DNA of 64,000 bases from the NCBI RefSeq assembly GCF_038502225.1, contig NW_027196393.1, positions 29,623-93,622 on the forward strand, written 5' to 3'. A program made the position numbers and the translations under genes. This DNA is from Cherax quadricarinatus (Eukaryota > Arthropoda > Malacostraca > Decapoda > Parastacidae). The notes under the pieces are model-generated. The model saw nothing but the letters and a program-made list of their open reading frames with translations, did no database searches and had not been told where the DNA came from. Shown in pieces: positions 61,935-64,000 of this stretch (its first letter is position 1; each line of letters opens with the position of its first letter).

Positions 61935-64000
61935 TAGTCAAGGTAATCCAACTTAATGTTCGTTGTTAATTCCGCATTAGACACATGATAGCTGAACTCA
62001 TCGAAACAGAGAGACCAGATGTAGTTTTACTAAACAGTACCTGCCTCACAGTACCTCAGCGCCCGCTACTTTGCTACACGTCACAATTCAATTAAAGTAT
62101 ACTTCACACCACAGAAAGCACAGGCACCTCTGTGACCACAACAAGTTTGCAGATGTGCCTGTGCCAACTTTCCCATGGTGTAGAACATACCTAGTTGGAT
62201 GAATCTTATTGTGGCTAGCTGGTCTAGTACTAACGCGACGGGCTGAGCTTTGAGACTCTATGACCGCGGGTTCAATCCCGGCCGGGGGTATGGTTTATTT
62301 GCAATCGTGTCATTACGATTTCTAAGTCATGTTGACGGCAGTGAAGGGACTGAGCTAGAGTTCGTCACGGCCACGCTAGCTGGAGATCTGTCTGTAAAAC
62401 TTCTGTACTTGTGGTCACAGAGGTGCCTGTGTTAACTTTCCAAGTGGTGTGAAAATATACCCAGTTGGATGAATCTTATTGTGGCTAGTTGGTCTAGTGG
62501 CTAACGCGACGGCTGGAGTTTTGAGACTCTATGACTGCGGGTTCAATCCCGGCCGGGGTATGGTTTATTTGCAATCGTGTCATTACGATTTTTAAGTCAG
62601 TTGACGGCAGTGAAGGACTTGAGCCAGAGTTCGTCACGGCCACGCTAGCTGGAGATTCGTCTGTAAAAATACCGTGGTCACAGAGGTGCCTGTGCTAACT
62701 TCCTATGGTGCAGAAATACACCCAGTTGGATGAATCTTGATTGTGGCTAGCTGGTCTAGTGGCTAACGCAGATACTGGAGTTTTGAGACTCTATGACCGC
62801 GGGTTCAATCCCGGCCGGTGGGCGGTTTATTTGCAATCGTGTCATTACGATTTCTTGGGTCATGTTGACGGCAGTGAAGGACTTGAGCTAGAGTTCGTCA
62901 CGGCCACGCTAGCTGAGATTCGTCTGTAAAACTTGCATTTGTGGTCCAGAGGTGCCTGTGCTAACTTCCTGTGGTGTAAAGAGCTCAGTTGGATGAATCT
63001 TATTGTGGCTAGCTGGTCTAGTACTAACGCGACGGGCTGGGAGTTTGAGACTCTATGACCGCGGGTTCAATCCCGGCCGGGGGTATGGTTTAATCACTTT
63101 ATGACCCACACGATGGCATCGCCATTCTCGTTAACTCCATTAAACAAGAGCTTCTTCCACTCTCATACACCCATCAAGACTGCCTTGCAGTTAGACTTCA
63201 CACCCATCTGGGACCTTGCATCTTCTTCACTACCTATGCCAGACCCAACACAGCTCTCAACATCGATGACCTCACTTTAGTCTTGGACCACACAAACCTC
63301 CCTTCCTGTCTCCTAGCAGATATGAACCCAAGACACCATGCATTCCACCACACTACTAACAATCAGACTGGCACACAATTACTCAACTATGCAAACCAGA
63401 AACACCTACTTCACCTAGGCCCCCAATTTAACACTTTCTATGAACACCAGGGCCAAGGAAAACCTGATATTATTCTTGCAAAGAGAGCTAACTCTCTCTT
63501 CCAATACTACATCGCCCCGGGACTACTCACCGGCTCAGACCACATCCCCGTCATCCTACACACCTCAAACCCAATCCTTATCCCCACCACACCCTCATTC
63601 GCCTACAAAAGCGTAGACTGGGAAGTGTTTAATAAGCAACACATCGATAACACCAACCTAACTTATGACTTCAACAACAAACCTGTCTCTGACAGACACA
63701 CAACTTAACATCATCCAGGAAACCATCACTCAAGCAGCCAATACAACAGTACCCAAGAGACTACTCATATGTTACTATAACCGTTTCTCTTTACAACACA
63801 AAGACAAGATCTCATATACCTCAGAAACAACATACTACACAGCCTAGACCAGGACCACAGCACACACTGGGCCCAACTCACCCATCAAGCCGATAAACAA
63901 AGAACAAAGGGCCCAGAAGCCTTTCGGACCTTCATTAAAAAATCCGAGAAAATGCCTCCACCAGTAAATTCAAACATATAACCCATAATAACACACATAT
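61935..64000 (+). pseudogene. LINE ORF2, APE endonuclease, split by a SINE array and cut by the window end
   Basis: The N-terminal part (61935-62100) reads VIQLNVRC and HMIAELIETERPDVVLLNS. After the SINE array (62105-63090) it resumes as DPHDGIAILVNSIKQELLPL, LAVRLHTHLGPCIFFTTY and LADMNPRHHAFHH, where the family has GDFNARH (Phe replaced by Met, Gly by Ala). Next come LGPQFNTFYEHQGQGKPDII and LLTGSDHIPVIL. A frame shift near 63690 follows, then HQADKQRTKGPEAFRTFIKK. The RT should lie beyond 64000. A jockey-type LINE is my best guess. Confidence 0.75.
62105..63090 (+). mobile_element. Tandem array of four tRNA-like SINE units
   Basis: GTTGGATGAATCTT recurs at 62194, 62464, 62725 and 62998, giving units of 261-273 bp. 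Each unit has A box TGGTCTAGT(GG) and B box GGTTCAATCCC in tRNA spacing, then GCAATCGTGTCATTACGATT and GTTGACGGCAGTGAAGG. Next come TCGTCACGGCCACGCTAGCT and CACAGAGGTGCCTGTG. The left edge (62118-62143) holds an inverted piece of the unit end. The array splits a LINE endonuclease frame. Confidence 0.85.

Overview
This is a eukaryotic, arthropod-type window. It is made almost wholly of transposable elements and tandem repeats, and I recognise no intact single-copy host gene. The repeat families (CR1-like LINEs, tRNA-derived SINEs with a shared core, Penelope-like reverse transcriptase with GIY-YIG endonuclease, hammerhead-like small elements, very long minisatellites) resemble those I associate with decapod crustacean genomes, most likely a crayfish. 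That taxon call is inference. Tandem arrays occupy about 22 kb, roughly a third of the window.

Layout. 1-5165: three abutting minisatellites (31, 18 and 21 bp). 5850-6720: two hammerhead-like elements. 7050-7340: a tRNA-derived SINE. 7870-14200: a decayed I-superfamily LINE on the minus strand (ORF1, APE endonuclease, RT, RNase H, zinc knuckle), split by a CR1-like LINE, a 154-bp hammerhead element and a 92-bp SINE fragment. 14586-15840: a second LINE family ending in (GA)n. 16148-17022: a 24-bp minisatellite and (CA)n. 17118-17262: a fold-back hammerhead element. 17299-23636: a 35-bp minisatellite with a 2.17-kb internal duplication. 23640-26350: decayed LINE pieces ending in (AC)n. 26935-39590: a 12.6-kb locus of two related 20-bp minisatellites, split by a 2682-bp non-autonomous LTR retrotransposon. 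40090-45240: SINEs, a hAT-type MITE and a dense cluster of hammerhead elements nested four deep. 45240-51195: a nearly full-length CR1-like LINE with an intact ORF1, a CR1 3' fragment and a CR1 deletion derivative. 51190-53916: Penelope-like fragments in inverted arrangement, holding a tandem two-ribozyme insertion. 54094-64000: an AT microsatellite with a MITE, decayed LINEs, microsatellites, a tandem SINE array and a LINE that runs off the window end.

Most interesting system. At least seven sequence families share one RNA architecture. It has a core box of the form NUGANNAA, a stem-loop II, GAAA, a short CGU step, a cleavage-site nucleotide and a closing stem I. This matches a type I hammerhead ribozyme with minimal stem III. 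Stem I (GGA/UCC, UGA/UCA, CGA/UCG, UGGC/GCCA, GAC/GUC, UUAGAA/UUCUAA) and the normally invariant 3-8 pair (C-G, U-A, G-C) covary between families. AATAAA usually lies in the stem I internal loop, and a 3' hairpin after GTCGG also covaries. Nine copies have visible target-site duplications of 6-13 bp. They occur as single units, 5'-to-5' inverted pairs and one tandem dimer. Penelope-like RT and GIY-YIG fragments in the same window are a plausible source of the mobilising enzymes, so I read these as Penelope-derived or retrozyme-like non-autonomous retroelements.
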